The translations under genes and the position numbers were made by a program. Shown one piece after another: positions 1 to 9,563 of a DNA stretch of 64,000 nucleotides (its first letter is position 1; each line of letters begins with the position of its first letter). Where the stretch lies: the NCBI GenBank assembly GCA_041392665.1, contig JAWKLQ010000006.1:310001-374000 (forward strand), written 5' to 3'. Source of the stretch: Flavilitoribacter sp020436695 (GTDB taxonomy: Bacteria > Bacteroidota > Bacteroidia > Chitinophagales > Saprospiraceae). Under the pieces are notes generated by a model, which was given only the letters and a program-made list of their open reading frames with translations, was not told the origin of the DNA and did no database searches.

Positions 1-88
1 CGGAGCCGGTATCAGCAGTGTCCGATTCAACAGCGGTATTGCAACTGAATAAGAGCAGCAATAAGGCAATAGGAAGATGTTTTTTCAT
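1..88 (-). CDS. Lipoprotein, N-terminal fragment cut by window edge
   Basis: On the minus strand an ATG at 86-88 opens a frame that stays open to the window edge (29 codons). It reads MKKHLPIALLLLLFSCNTA, a basic start, a hydrophobic stretch and an LFSC lipobox, so Cys16 should be lipidated after signal peptidase II cleavage. The mature part seen here is short and acidic (ESDTADTGS). Function cannot be told. It lies just downstream of, and on the same strand as, the serine hydrolase, with about 106 bp between them. Confidence 0.6.
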   Translation of the reverse strand, partial: MKKHLPIALLLLLFSCNTAVESDTADTGS

Positions 89-194
89 GGTATTTTCGCA
101 CTTGTTTCCTGCAAAATAGGAATAAGTGTCAAATTAACACGCATGATGTTTTAAAAATTTCCCCTGCTCCTGCCATATCGGATATCATTTAAGT

Positions 195-1796
195 CTACTC
201 TTCCAGCTTCCGGACATCCAACTGTTGCACCTTGGGATCTTTCTCCGGAGTCAGCGTAAAAAACACCCGGATCGTTGCTTTTTCGGCCCGGATATCGAAT
301 CGCCCCCGGAGTTGATTGGATGGTATCAACGCTTCTACTTCCTGGATCGGGCCGACTTCTTCCAGCAGTTTTCGGATCTCCTGCATCCGATATTCCCGTA
401 CATGATCCAGGTAGAAATTTTCGGCCAAGATCTGTTGTTCCAGCTCCGGCTCCCAGTTTTGAATTAGATCAAGCACCTGTTCCTTGCGTTTGGCCAGTAT
501 GTCAGAAACCGGCAACTGGCGCGGCTCCAGGCCGATCTTATCGAATAGCAGTGCTTCGATCCTGGTACGGGGCAAAGGAGAAGTATAGGTCAGATTTCCA
601 AAAGCCATCACGCCGACGCCATATTCCGGGAAGAACTGGTAATTGCTGCCGTAGCCGGGAAGTGCACCGCCATGGCCAACACCGATCCGGCCATTGCAAT
701 CGCGGGCGATACCCAGTCCGAATCCGTACCCACTCATGACAGGACAAACCTCTCCATCGGCATCTCTGGCCTGAGCGTACAGACGTGCGAATTGAGGCGT
801 CTGCATTTCCCGTAATGAACTTCTCCGAATGGGAGCCGTTTCAGCACCATTCCGGGGCGGCCAGGCCGATAAGTGTGCACTAACGTAGCGGCTAAAATCT
901 TCGATGGAAGTGATCAGCCCCCCCATTGCACCAAAAGCACCGTCGTGTAGCAGCGGTTCCTCTTTCCACTGCTCATCTTCCCAACGGTAACCCACCGCAA
1001 AGGCTTCTTCCGGCACATCACTGTATTCCCAGTAAGTATGCTCCATGCCAAGCGGCAGCAGGATCTCCTGACGGATGTACTCCTGAAAGGGCATACCTGA
1101 AACTACCGAAACGATGTGGCCCAACAAGGCAAAGCCGGTATTGCTGTATTCGTAGCCATAACCCGGCACATTGGAGAATGAAAGTCCCCGCTCCACCAGA
1201 CCGATCAGCCCGTCGGGCGGTACCGCCAGTTGTCGGTCGCCCCAGGGATTATCTTCGGGGAAGCCTGCTGTCATGGTAAGCAGGTTTTCAATATCAATGG
1301 CAGCAGCATCTTCGGTAAGGTAAGTCAGATCAGCCATTTCCGGGATATATCGGCTGGCCGGATCTTCCAGAGAGAGTTTGCCTTCATCTCTCAGCTTCAG
1401 GATAGCCATGGCGGTAAAGCTTTTGCTCATGGAGGCGATGCGAAAAGCCGATTGAATGGTGGCGGGGCGCTTCTGTTCCAGGTCGAGCACACCAACCGCT
1501 CCAGACACCACGAGTGAATCATCGACTACTATGCCGTATACCAAACCGGGTATCTTTCGTTCTTCAGCCTGTTCTTTGAATATTTGCTCAAACTCAGCCG
1601 CTGCTGCTTTTATGCCGGCAACTCGCTGATCATTACTAAAAACAGGTGGCTGGTAAGTGGTGGAAAAAGATGCGTTTCCCGGCTCACTTTCCGACGTCTC
1701 CGTTTCGGTAGGAGAAGCAGTACAGCCAAACAGGATAAGCGTGCCTAAAAAGATAGGAACAATGAGTGATCTCACAAAATGATATACCTCGGTCAT
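195..1796 (-). CDS. Serine hydrolase, beta-lactamase class C / PBP family lipoprotein
   Basis: A 533-aa serine beta-lactamase-like hydrolase, the family of AmpC, D-aminopeptidases and esterases. The N-terminus has a hydrophobic stretch ending in a lipobox (LFGC, Cys25), so it is probably a lipoprotein acting outside the inner membrane. The three active-site motifs are visible: SMSK (SxxK, catalytic Ser and Lys) around residue 122, YSN (YxN) around 216, and HGG in GHGGALPGYG around 375. The C-terminal ~110 residues follow the catalytic domain and look like the accessory domain common in Bacteroidota members. Substrate cannot be inferred; true beta-lactam hydrolysis is unlikely to be its main role. 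It is a single gene with the small lipoprotein downstream. Confidence 0.85.
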   Translation of the reverse strand: MTEVYHFVRSLIVPIFLGTLILFGCTASPTETETSESEPGNASFSTTYQPPVFSNDQRVAGIKAAAAEFEQIFKEQAEERKIPGLVYGIVVDDSLVVSGAVGVLDLEQKRPATIQSAFRIASMSKSFTAMAILKLRDEGKLSLEDPASRYIPEMADLTYLTEDAAAIDIENLLTMTAGFPEDNPWGDRQLAVPPDGLIGLVERGLSFSNVPGYGYEYSNTGFALLGHIVSVVSGMPFQEYIRQEILLPLGMEHTYWEYSDVPEEAFAVGYRWEDEQWKEEPLLHDGAFGAMGGLITSIEDFSRYVSAHLSAWPPRNGAETAPIRRSSLREMQTPQFARLYAQARDADGEVCPVMSGYGFGLGIARDCNGRIGVGHGGALPGYGSNYQFFPEYGVGVMAFGNLTYTSPLPRTRIEALLFDKIGLEPRQLPVSDILAKRKEQVLDLIQNWEPELEQQILAENFYLDHVREYRMQEIRKLLEEVGPIQEVEALIPSNQLRGRFDIRAEKATIRVFFTLTPEKDPKVQQLDVRKLEE

Positions 1797-1920
1797 AGTG
1801 TTGCAGATTTTGGTGAGGAAAAGCTAAATATTTTTTGCCACTTATCGGATAAATTTTACCACTTACCGGCACCGACCAGTACGTTGCCCGGCACCTATTT
1901 CAAATTGAGGCCCATGCGGA

Positions 1921-1947
1921 GATCTTTGAATAAAAAAAGCAAAGATC
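1921..1947 (+). promoter_or_regulatory. 8-bp inverted repeat abutting the desaturase start codon
   Basis: GATCTTTG (1921-1928) and CAAAGATC (1940-1947) are perfect complements with an 11-base A-rich spacer. The right arm touches the ATG at 1948. It could be an operator, or an mRNA hairpin hiding the ribosome-binding region. No Shine-Dalgarno sequence is visible, as is usual in Bacteroidota. Confidence 0.4.
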
Positions 1948-2889
1948 ATGACTACTTACGATGCACGAGACCTCAAACTACAGATCGACCCTATTGCCTT
2001 TAAAACCCTATTCCAAATTAAACCCCTGTTGCACGCCCAGGCAATCCTGTTCAACTGGCTGGTCATTGGAGCTACCATTTACGGTTGCCTGCAATATTTT
2101 AATCCGGCTACCTACGTACTGGCCGTACTGATCATTGGTGCGAGAATGCACGCGCTGGCCATTCTGATGCACGATGCTACCCATTACCGCTTTTTGAAAA
2201 ACCGCAAATGGAATGATCTGCTCACCAATATCACTTGTATGTATCCGGTATTTTCCTCCATCGAGCAATACCGGGACAACCATCTGCGTCACCACAAACA
2301 CCTGAACACCGAAGAAGATCCCGACTGGGTTGCCAAGCTCGGCAAAAGAGAGTTTCATTTCCCCAAAACCAAGTTGGGGTTTTTTATAACGGTGATCTCC
2401 TATTTCACCCTTTATCAGGGCATTATGGATGCGGTATGGTTCCTGAAGCGCTTTGGTAAAACCGACCAGCATGTAGCCCAAAAAAGTGGGAGCCAGCTAC
2501 CCAGACTGGTATTCTATCTGGTATTGTTCACACTATTAACTGTTGTGGGTGGCTGGTTTTATTTCCTCATTTTCTGGATCGTGCCTTACCTGTCTACTTT
2601 TTTCATGTTCCAGTACATTCGCAGTGTAGCGGAGCATTACGGTGAATTGTCATATGACCATTTGCTCAGTTCTACCCGCTCGGTAAAACCTAATCTGATA
2701 GAAAGGTTTTTTATCGCGCCTCACCAGGTAGGCTTCCATTTGGAACACCACCTTTACCCGGGCGTACCTTTTTATAACCTTCCGAAGCTGCACGAATTAC
2801 TAATGCAGGAAGAAGAGTACCAGGAAAAGGCCCATATCACCAAAGGATATCTAAGTGGATTGATGAATGAGTTAGGTAGTGTTGAATAA
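1948..2889 (+). CDS. Fatty acid desaturase family membrane di-iron enzyme
   Basis: A 313-aa integral membrane desaturase/hydroxylase. The three histidine boxes that bind the di-iron centre are present: HDATH (HX3H) near residue 75, HLRHHKH (HX2HH) near 112, and HLEHHLYP (HX2HH) near 266. Hydrophobic helices sit before box 1 and between boxes 2 and 3. The length fits acyl-lipid desaturases. It probably introduces a double bond into membrane fatty acyl chains; a carotenoid or sterol hydroxylase of the same superfamily is the alternative. Transcribed alone, it is divergent from the serine hydrolase and convergent with the APC permease. An inverted repeat lies immediately before the start. Confidence 0.85.
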   Translation: MTTYDARDLKLQIDPIAFKTLFQIKPLLHAQAILFNWLVIGATIYGCLQYFNPATYVLAVLIIGARMHALAILMHDATHYRFLKNRKWNDLLTNITCMYPVFSSIEQYRDNHLRHHKHLNTEEDPDWVAKLGKREFHFPKTKLGFFITVISYFTLYQGIMDAVWFLKRFGKTDQHVAQKSGSQLPRLVFYLVLFTLLTVVGGWFYFLIFWIVPYLSTFFMFQYIRSVAEHYGELSYDHLLSSTRSVKPNLIERFFIAPHQVGFHLEHHLYPGVPFYNLPKLHELLMQEEEYQEKAHITKGYLSGLMNELGSVE

Positions 2890-3049
2890 TCAAAAATAAA
2901 CTGTCAATTAATTTGGATAATATTGGTCATGTTGCAAAGCTTCATTGACATAACAGCCATGAAACAATGAAGCCATCTAACATCGAATTGCCAGTTAAGC
3001 ACCCGTCCGTTCAATCTTCGCGCTACAAGATTTTGTTGACAATGAAGTT

Positions 3050-4324
3050 CTAATTTCTTTTTCGCTTGTAAAGCCATTCAATCAGAAAGCTGATGCCTAC
3101 AATGGTAACCGCTGCCACCGCACCCCAGATATTTTCCAGCCCCTGCTGTAACAGCAATACCACAAAAGCAATGGCACAAAGAATGGTTCCGGTCAGCGGA
3201 AGGTATTTATTAGCGTTGATGTCCGCTCTTTTCTTGTAGGCCACGTAATTAACGGCGGCAAAAATGAGCAGAAAACCGGCACTACCGGAGGTGGAGATAC
3301 TTTCCAGGGGTAAAAGATTGGCCACCAGTAATGTTAATATGGCAATTAGCGGCAATCCCACCGGTTCGTCGTAGATGTAATTGGTAAAACTCTGGAATAA
3401 TTCTTTTTCTTCTGCCGTTTCGTAATTGACGCGCGAGCCGCCATACAGGGTGGCGTTAATCGCGGAAAAAGTAGATAAGAGCGCCGTAATGCTTACCAGC
3501 GTATAACCGGCCGCACCGAAAAAGGGCTTGGCGGCCTCAGCGAGCGCATAGTCTTTGGCTTCGGCCAGTTTATCGAAAGACACCTGCCCCACGCTGACAA
3601 TGGAAATAAGTACATATAACAGTACCACGAAACCCACCGAAGCGAAATAGGCCGCCGGCAAATTTCGCTTCGGGTTTTCAATGTCGTCGGCGGTATTTGC
3701 GATCAGTTCAAACCCTTCATAAGCCACGAAAATAACCATACCGCCCGCCAGTAAGCGGAAAGGGGAAGTCCACTCACTTACCGCAAGCTGTCCGGTTTGG
3801 TCACTTTTGCCCAGTGTAGCCAACCCCAGCGCCACAAAGATCAATAAGATGAGGATCTTGAACACGACCACACCAGTTTCGATCTCACCGATCAGTTTAG
3901 CGTTCAGATAGTTCAATACCGTAGCCAGTATGATGATCCCACTCAAAAAGACATGGCTGAAAATGGGATCGGCCTTGGGAAACAATGCAAGTCCATAGGA
4001 GCCGAAGGCTTTTGCGTAGAGCGCCAGCATTATGACGTAGCTCAGCCAAAGCAGGTTATTCAGTCCGCCACTGAAAATGGTAGCGCCCCACCCCTGATTA
4101 ATGAATTTCACGGTGCCTCCCTTATTGGGATAGGCTACGGATAGCCGGGCATAAGAATAGGCAGTGATCAACGTTATGCCACCGGCAAAGGCAAAGGCTA
4201 CGGGTGTCCCCCCTCGCGCCAGACCGATGGCCAGCCCCAAAAGAGCAAAAATACCACCACCAACCATCCCACCGACGCCAATGGAAAAGGCTCCCCAAAA
4301 ACCGGTTTTATCATCCTTTGACAT
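3050..4324 (-). CDS. APC-superfamily amino acid permease
   Basis: A 424-aa polytopic inner-membrane protein with about twelve hydrophobic helices. The start GFWGAFSIGVGGMVGGGIFA carries the helix-1 pattern of the amino acid-polyamine-organocation family (G-rich unwound segment GGMVGGGIF). The helix-6 region VIFVAYEGFELIANTADDI also matches the family (YEGFE / N-AEE-like motif). It would import or exchange an amino acid or amine coupled to H+ or Na+. Substrate cannot be told. The gene ends with a basic tail (YKRKRN). It is a single gene, divergent from the DUF819 protein gene. Confidence 0.85.
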   Translation of the reverse strand: MSKDDKTGFWGAFSIGVGGMVGGGIFALLGLAIGLARGGTPVAFAFAGGITLITAYSYARLSVAYPNKGGTVKFINQGWGATIFSGGLNNLLWLSYVIMLALYAKAFGSYGLALFPKADPIFSHVFLSGIIILATVLNYLNAKLIGEIETGVVVFKILILLIFVALGLATLGKSDQTGQLAVSEWTSPFRLLAGGMVIFVAYEGFELIANTADDIENPKRNLPAAYFASVGFVVLLYVLISIVSVGQVSFDKLAEAKDYALAEAAKPFFGAAGYTLVSITALLSTFSAINATLYGGSRVNYETAEEKELFQSFTNYIYDEPVGLPLIAILTLLVANLLPLESISTSGSAGFLLIFAAVNYVAYKKRADINANKYLPLTGTILCAIAFVVLLLQQGLENIWGAVAAVTIVGISFLIEWLYKRKRN

Positions 4325-4549
4325 AGACCAGGCATTGTTTGATTATTGCCAATATAGGATAATGGATTGGAATTGGAGCAAGGATGGCCTGAAAGATGGA
4401 GGAGTTAAGAGCACCAAACGAGTGAAAGATGTTTTCTATAGTGTCGGGTAAAATGTAAGCCGTCACTTTTCCCATAACTGCATCGCGGCAATACAGGACC
4501 GCAACGTCAACAAATTTCCCTACTTTGTGCCGGTCAAACTACCTCACCC

Positions 4550-5707
4550 ATGCTTGATCAACCACTGTACGTACTGGCCATGCTTTGCCTGAGCATCCTG
4601 TTTAGCGAATATCTGGTACGCAAAACCTTCCTTAAACACCTCGGCACCGCTCTCGTCGTCATCATTGCAGTAGCTATACTGGCCAATATCGGGATCATGC
4701 CATCTGCATCCCAGGGATCGCCGGTTTATTCTGGTATCTTTACTTACATTGCTCCACTTTCTATTTTCTTTCTGCTGCTGGATGTTAATCTCGAAAGTAT
4801 TCGCCGGGCGGGAGCCCCCATGCTGATCCTCTTCCTGTTAGGGAGTTTGGGAACGGTATTAGGGGTGCTGGCGGGCATGTACCTGATCGATGGCGCCACA
4901 CACTTCGGTGATCTCTATCCGGCTATCGGCGGCATGTTTACCGGTACCTATACCGGGGGAAGTGTCAACTTTAATGCCGTAGCCATTCACTACGATGTGA
5001 TGGAAAACGGCGTGCTTTACGCCGGCATGACAGCAGTGGACAATATCCTGACCGCGCTGTGGATGGTGGTAACCCTGGCCGTCCCTTTGATGCTACGCAG
5101 AGCCCGACGGCCGGTCAATATGGCAAAAAAGACCAATACTCCGGAGGAGCAGGCAGTTTCCGGGCGGGAGGAGGAAAAGATCGGCATTCTTTCGTTAAGT
5201 ATTTTGCTATGTCTGGGTCTTTTCACCCTTTTGATCTCTGATCTGCTGGCCGGCTGGTTCAACAGTATGGGTGTGGTAGTACCTTCCATACTTATCCTTA
5301 CCACTATTGCACTGTTACTGGCCCAGATACCGGCCATTCATCAATTAGCCGGCGGGCATGTCCTGGGCTTATTTAGTGTCTATCTCTTCCTGGCGGTCAT
5401 CGGTGCCTACTGCGAGTTCGCGGCGCTGATCGGTATCGGCGATCTGGCCTGGCGCCTTATGGTCCTCGTCATTACTATTGCAGTAGTGCACGGATTTGTG
5501 CTGCTCCCGGCAGTCTGGTTCGGCAAATTGGATGTGGATGTAGCAGCGGTAGCTTCTCAAGCCAATATCGGTGGTTCTTCGTCCGCGCTGGCACTTGCCA
5601 AAAGTCTGGACCGAATGGATCTGTATCTGCCGGGTATCCTCGTGGGTGCACTGGGGAATGGTCTTGGGACGTATCTGGGGTTCATGGTTGCAGGGATATT
5701 GGGGTGA
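4550..5707 (+). CDS. DUF819 family membrane protein
   Basis: A 385-aa polytopic membrane protein. The glycine-rich segment GGMFTGTYTGGSVNFNAVA and the later ANIGGSSSALALAKSL are two similar half-repeats typical of the DUF819 family (YjcL-like), which resemble inverted-repeat secondary transporters. A hydrophilic loop around residues 185-205 (acidic, lysine-rich) separates the halves. Transport function is expected from the architecture but the substrate is unknown. TACTTTG at 4518-4524 may be a weak version of the Bacteroidota -7 element upstream. Confidence 0.8.
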   Translation: MLDQPLYVLAMLCLSILFSEYLVRKTFLKHLGTALVVIIAVAILANIGIMPSASQGSPVYSGIFTYIAPLSIFFLLLDVNLESIRRAGAPMLILFLLGSLGTVLGVLAGMYLIDGATHFGDLYPAIGGMFTGTYTGGSVNFNAVAIHYDVMENGVLYAGMTAVDNILTALWMVVTLAVPLMLRRARRPVNMAKKTNTPEEQAVSGREEEKIGILSLSILLCLGLFTLLISDLLAGWFNSMGVVVPSILILTTIALLLAQIPAIHQLAGGHVLGLFSVYLFLAVIGAYCEFAALIGIGDLAWRLMVLVITIAVVHGFVLLPAVWFGKLDVDVAAVASQANIGGSSSALALAKSLDRMDLYLPGILVGALGNGLGTYLGFMVAGILG

Positions 5708-6280
5708 TCATGTTGTCAGTTACCCAATTGTAATACAAGTGCAAAAAATGAAGGTTATTATCCTGGAGTTCCGTGAAATGAGAGCTTCGAGCCCTTCACG
5801 AGCGGATTCAATTTGGTGTACGTCATTATAACTGGCGACGGATTCCCCGGTAAAAAAACCAATAATTATTTTTAATTTGAATATTTACCACAAAAACATT
5901 ATATTGCATTTTTATACCCCAGCATTCAGAGTCTTTTTTCTTCAATCAGAGTTTTTCTTCCTATCATCGGTAATTACTTCATTTCAATGCAAACTTCGTC
6001 GACGATCACATTTGGGCAGGTGTCCCTTATGGATGTGTCACAGCCTCATCTGTGACCTTTAACCGGGCACATAGCAGGCGACATCAACATCCAGGGGCCG
6101 GACTTTACCCGGCAGCACGTGGTAAGGCGGGGGGCGGGCCATTTTTATTCCCACCCATATAATGGTGTCTCCCAGCTCCGGAGCCGGTCGACCGGTCCGG
6201 CCTGAAAAAGTATTGCTACAATCGACCAACGTGATAATTAACACCAACGAACCATTGATCCATTATAAGGACAAATTCGA
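5708..6280. other. Intergenic stretch between DUF819 gene and nadR
   Basis: 573 bases between convergent genes. The first half is AT-rich without a convincing ORF or terminator. The second half is GC-richer and contains one minus-strand open frame (listed separately). I see no RNA gene or repeat here. Confidence 0.4.
6059..6247 (-). CDS. Possible small lipoprotein-like ORF downstream of nadR
   Basis: A minus-strand frame of 62 codons beginning with TTG, 33 bp beyond the nadR stop and on the same strand. The start reads MVLIITLVDCSNTF, which resembles a very short signal with a lipobox-like LVDC, followed by a proline/arginine-rich tail. No ATG is available in frame and no family is recognised. 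It could be a chance frame in GC-rich DNA, so confidence is low. Confidence 0.25.
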   Translation of the reverse strand: MVLIITLVDCSNTFSGRTGRPAPELGDTIIWVGIKMARPPPYHVLPGKVRPLDVDVACYVPG

Positions 6281-7264
6281 TCACCTCAAGTCAAAGCAGT
6301 CCCTGATTATGGCTTCACATTTCTCCATCCGCTCCCGCCAGTTCCCTCCGACCTCTACGTAAGCAACACCAAAGTCTGCTAAAGTCTGACGGTGACTGTC
6401 ATCCAGTGCATTGCGGTCGTTTTCCTCCAGCCGGGTACCGTCCTGTTCGAAAGGCAGATCGGCGGTCAGATAGAGATATAGATCCGCCCGGTTTTGTTCG
6501 TACACTTTTGCAGGGAGTTTCAGATAATTACTGAAGCGGGATCGGGCGTAAGATTGGGTGATATGCACATTCGTATCAATTAAGACCAGGGGGGTAAGCA
6601 CGATGAGACTTTTTTCAATTTCCCATGCATGAGTAAGCGCCACCTTTTCCAGCAAATCTGGGGTAAAATGGTTCGAATCCGCGATCAGGTCCCTGCCCAT
6701 TTCCGGTACCAGCACTGCCGGCAGGCGTTCGGCCAGTGCCGCTGCGATGGAAGACTTCCCAGTAGATTCCGTTCCCAGAAAAACCACTTTCTTCTGGTAG
6801 TAAGCTTTTACCGGATCGGGCAAATAATCCCAATGGTCATAAACACGTTGTCGGATGCAGCTGGCAGAAATGGGCACCTGCCCCCTATCGAGATCAAAGG
6901 AAATATGCTGGATATCCATGTATTCCGCTACAAAATTGCCGTATGGTTCTGAAGTGACCACTGCGTTCACCAGTGGCAATAACTGTTTAAAGTGCTCCGC
7001 CCATACCTTTGATACCTCCCGGGAGGAAACCGATGTATTGGGAAGTATTTCTTCCGAATATACCAGTTCCATTATTTGCAGGCGAGACTCCTCCGGAAAA
7101 ATGTCCCGGATCCACTTACTCCTTACTGCCACCGGGATCGTTTCCCGCTCACTGGCGCATACGATCACATACAGCACATCCAGTCGGCCGAGTGCAAAAT
7201 CAATCAGGGCCTGGTGACCTTTGTGAAACGGAAGGTATTTGCCGAAAGTAAAACCGATGCGCAT
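6281..7264 (-). CDS. nadR: NadR-like bifunctional NMN adenylyltransferase / ribosylnicotinamide kinase
   Basis: A 327-aa two-domain protein. Residues 1-150 form a nucleotidyltransferase domain with GKYLPFHKGH (the GxxxPxHxGH motif) and ISASCIR (the ISxTxIR motif). From about residue 162 a P-loop kinase domain begins, with FLGTESTGKSS as Walker A. This is the arrangement of NadR: the kinase makes NMN from nicotinamide riboside and the N-terminal domain adenylates NMN to NAD. The DNA-binding HTH of enterobacterial NadR is absent, so it should be purely enzymatic. It is 9 bp downstream of the TonB-dependent receptor gene on the same strand, suggesting co-transcription and uptake of an NAD precursor. 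Confidence 0.85.
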   Translation of the reverse strand: MRIGFTFGKYLPFHKGHQALIDFALGRLDVLYVIVCASERETIPVAVRSKWIRDIFPEESRLQIMELVYSEEILPNTSVSSREVSKVWAEHFKQLLPLVNAVVTSEPYGNFVAEYMDIQHISFDLDRGQVPISASCIRQRVYDHWDYLPDPVKAYYQKKVVFLGTESTGKSSIAAALAERLPAVLVPEMGRDLIADSNHFTPDLLEKVALTHAWEIEKSLIVLTPLVLIDTNVHITQSYARSRFSNYLKLPAKVYEQNRADLYLYLTADLPFEQDGTRLEENDRNALDDSHRQTLADFGVAYVEVGGNWRERMEKCEAIIRDCFDLR

Positions 7265-7273
7265 AATTTCGAG

Positions 7274-9277
7274 TTAGAATGTAACACTGACCATAGTGTA
7301 AAAATTAATTGGCGCCTGAATGAAGTATTTGTTGATCCCATCAAAATCCACATAGGCATGGTTGAAGTACCGGGTATTCGTCAGGTTGTTGATCAGTAGC
7401 GAAAACTGCCATTTGTCCAACCGGTAAGTCCCGCGCCAGTTCAGCAAAAGATATCCGTCGATGGTCTGCTCGTTTGCAAAATCGATATACGAGCTGCTTT
7501 GGTAACGAGCCGTGAGCGCTGTCTCAAAGGTCAACTTTTGCACGATAAATTCCTGATTAATGATCAAGCGGGGAGTCAGGATCGGTTGAAAATCAGCCCC
7601 CTGCTCCTCGATCCGGCTGTGGTTAAATGCACTGGCATTTATCAGGGTCAGCCAGGTGCATGGGCGGTAGGTGAATTGCAGTTCCAGTCCGCTGCGATAA
7701 CTGCGTTCCACATTCTCATTCAACAAAAGACCATTCGGACCAAACTGACCGTTCAACACGATCTCATTCCGGAAATTCATGTAATAGAAGTTCAACCCTG
7801 CTTCCCACTTTTCATTCTTAAAACGCAATCCTAACTCCTGGTCTGTCACATATTCCGGATCTACAATAAACAGGATCGGATTCCCCATACTATCAGTCGG
7901 CAGATCGTCCGACCCGCCGAACATATCGTTGCGGGTGGGCTCCCGTCCGGTGCGGCCTATGCTGTAATAAGCCGATAGTTGATTGGAGAAGGTGTAGGTC
8001 AGCCCCAGTTTAGGATTGAAAAATTGCCAGGATCTGTCGGCAAGATCCACACTACCATCATATGAAAAGTCGACAGAGCGGTATTGCAGATCGATGTAAA
8101 AAAGTAGGTGGTCAACCTGCCAGCCTGCCTTGCTGAAGACCGCGATCTCATCCTTAAACCCGGTATTCCGGTAGATCTCTCCTGCTGTAGAAATGCTGCC
8201 GGTATGCTGTCGTCCGTAACGATTCAGATTTACACCTGTCGTCCATTTCAGGGCAGGTAATTCATAGGTGTAGGTGGAAAAAAAGCCTCCAAAATGTGAT
8301 CTAAAGGCATAATTGAACAATTCCTCCGTAGGCGGTATTCCCAGAAAATTATTGAGATCAAAATCGTAATTACCCCTGAGGTGATTATAAAAGATACTGG
8401 ACCGGAGGGTAGCGTGTTTACCCGGATACCAGCTGTGTTGCAACTGGGTCAGCGACTGCGTAAACTGATCATCTTCCCTTTCATTATTGCCATTGGTCCG
8501 CGGATTGCGATCGATCTTTTCCAGTGGAACGCCCAACCAGGCCAGCTCATTTTTCTGTCGTCCGGAAAAACCCGTCAGTTTCAGGCTGCTTTTATCAAAA
8601 TAGAGCCCACCGCTGTAAAAAACAGAACTGGACGTATTGGCGGAATGTTCCTTATACCCGTCCGAATGCAGGTGGGAGCCGCGCAGGTAAAGCCCTTTAT
8701 TTTTTTTCACTCCGCTGTTGTACTCTCCGTACATCCGGTAAGTATGATATGAACCGTAACCGGCACCCAATTCCAGTCGCCGGTCATCAAAAAGATTGGG
8801 GGAAGAAAACTGCAGGCTACCTCCGTAACTGGCGCTGCCATTTTTGGAAGTCCCCACACCCCGCTGGATCTGAACCCGGTCAAGAGAATTGAAAAAATCG
8901 GGATAATTGGAAAAGTATACCCCTTGATCTTCCGGCTCATTCAACGGCACGCCGTCAAGCGTCATATTCAGCCGGGTTTGATCGATCCCCCGCAGACGAA
9001 AGTAAGAATACCCCTGATAACTACCCGCATCGGAATACACGGTCATTGCCGGGGTCTCACTCAAAATAAAGGACGGCTCCTGGCCGGTATTTTTTCCGGA
9101 GATCGCCCCGACGGTTAGATCCTGATACGAAACCGGACTGAGAGGTTCCGCCAGATAATCGGCAGCGACTACTATTTCCTGTAGTTCTCCTACCAGTAAA
9201 GTGTCGGTGGGGGTAGGTTGTTGGGCAAAAAAAGTGCCTGGGAAAAGTAGTAAAAACAGACTTAGTTTAGTTTTCAT
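7274..9277 (-). CDS. TonB-dependent outer-membrane receptor
   Basis: A 667-aa outer-membrane receptor. I chose the ATG at 9275-9277 because it gives a clean signal peptide (MKTKLSLFLLLFPGTFFAQQ); an upstream ATG at 9328 would add 17 residues before it. The plug domain follows (EIVVAADY TonB-box-like region, then SYFRLRGIDQTRLNMTLDG). A beta-barrel with aromatic-rich strands ends in the terminal FYTMVSVTF, the usual barrel end with final Phe. No N-terminal carboxypeptidase-like domain is seen, unlike SusC proteins. The close partner nadR suggests nicotinamide riboside, NMN or a related B3 vitamer as ligand. This is inference from context. Confidence 0.88.
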   Translation of the reverse strand: MKTKLSLFLLLFPGTFFAQQPTPTDTLLVGELQEIVVAADYLAEPLSPVSYQDLTVGAISGKNTGQEPSFILSETPAMTVYSDAGSYQGYSYFRLRGIDQTRLNMTLDGVPLNEPEDQGVYFSNYPDFFNSLDRVQIQRGVGTSKNGSASYGGSLQFSSPNLFDDRRLELGAGYGSYHTYRMYGEYNSGVKKNKGLYLRGSHLHSDGYKEHSANTSSSVFYSGGLYFDKSSLKLTGFSGRQKNELAWLGVPLEKIDRNPRTNGNNEREDDQFTQSLTQLQHSWYPGKHATLRSSIFYNHLRGNYDFDLNNFLGIPPTEELFNYAFRSHFGGFFSTYTYELPALKWTTGVNLNRYGRQHTGSISTAGEIYRNTGFKDEIAVFSKAGWQVDHLLFYIDLQYRSVDFSYDGSVDLADRSWQFFNPKLGLTYTFSNQLSAYYSIGRTGREPTRNDMFGGSDDLPTDSMGNPILFIVDPEYVTDQELGLRFKNEKWEAGLNFYYMNFRNEIVLNGQFGPNGLLLNENVERSYRSGLELQFTYRPCTWLTLINASAFNHSRIEEQGADFQPILTPRLIINQEFIVQKLTFETALTARYQSSSYIDFANEQTIDGYLLLNWRGTYRLDKWQFSLLINNLTNTRYFNHAYVDFDGINKYFIQAPINFYTMVSVTF

Positions 9278-9409
9278 ACTTACTATTTTCCCACTACAAC
9301 CTTCTGCCAGGAAAACAAGTTCCGGCATGTCAAAAAAAATTATTGGAAGGGATCAGGTGCCAGGCACTTTTAAATGCTGAAAATTGAAAATGAATAGTTT
9401 TGCTTCAGC

Positions 9410-9515
9410 GACAAGATCAAGTACAAGTGTCAAGTGCAAGGGCCTACTGCAAACCTTCGAGTTACTGCGCTTTTATGTGCCCTCTTCCTTTGAGCTTGAG
9501 CTTGATCTTATGCTT
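9410..9515. repeat. Intergenic stutter hairpin, CAAG type
   Basis: The left arm (9411-9440) repeats short units ending in CAAG (ACAAG, ATCAAG, TACAAG, TGTCAAG, TGCAAG). The right arm (9489-9513) repeats the complement (GAGCTTGAGCTTGATCTT). The two arms can pair imperfectly around a ~50-base centre. It belongs to a dispersed family of similarly built elements in this window; see 17666, 20496, 23327, 26449, 30957 and 34713. Confidence 0.55.
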
Positions 9516-9563
9516 TAACTCATTGCGTCAATTATTAATTGCCAATGCTACAAACCAGCCGCC

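Noticed and set aside
5877..6062. Plus-strand frame of 61 codons
   Set aside because: Phe/Leu/Ser-rich translation of AT-rich DNA, no promoter or neighbour support.
6669..6682. GGTTCGAATCCGCG, which looks like a tRNA T-loop arm
   Set aside because: It lies inside the intact nadR coding frame and no acceptor stem, D-arm or anticodon arm can be built around it.
9278..9400. Possible TPP or other vitamin riboswitch upstream of the TonB receptor gene
   Set aside because: The GATCAGG and GGCAC pieces do not form the conserved TPP core, and no paired P1 stem was found.
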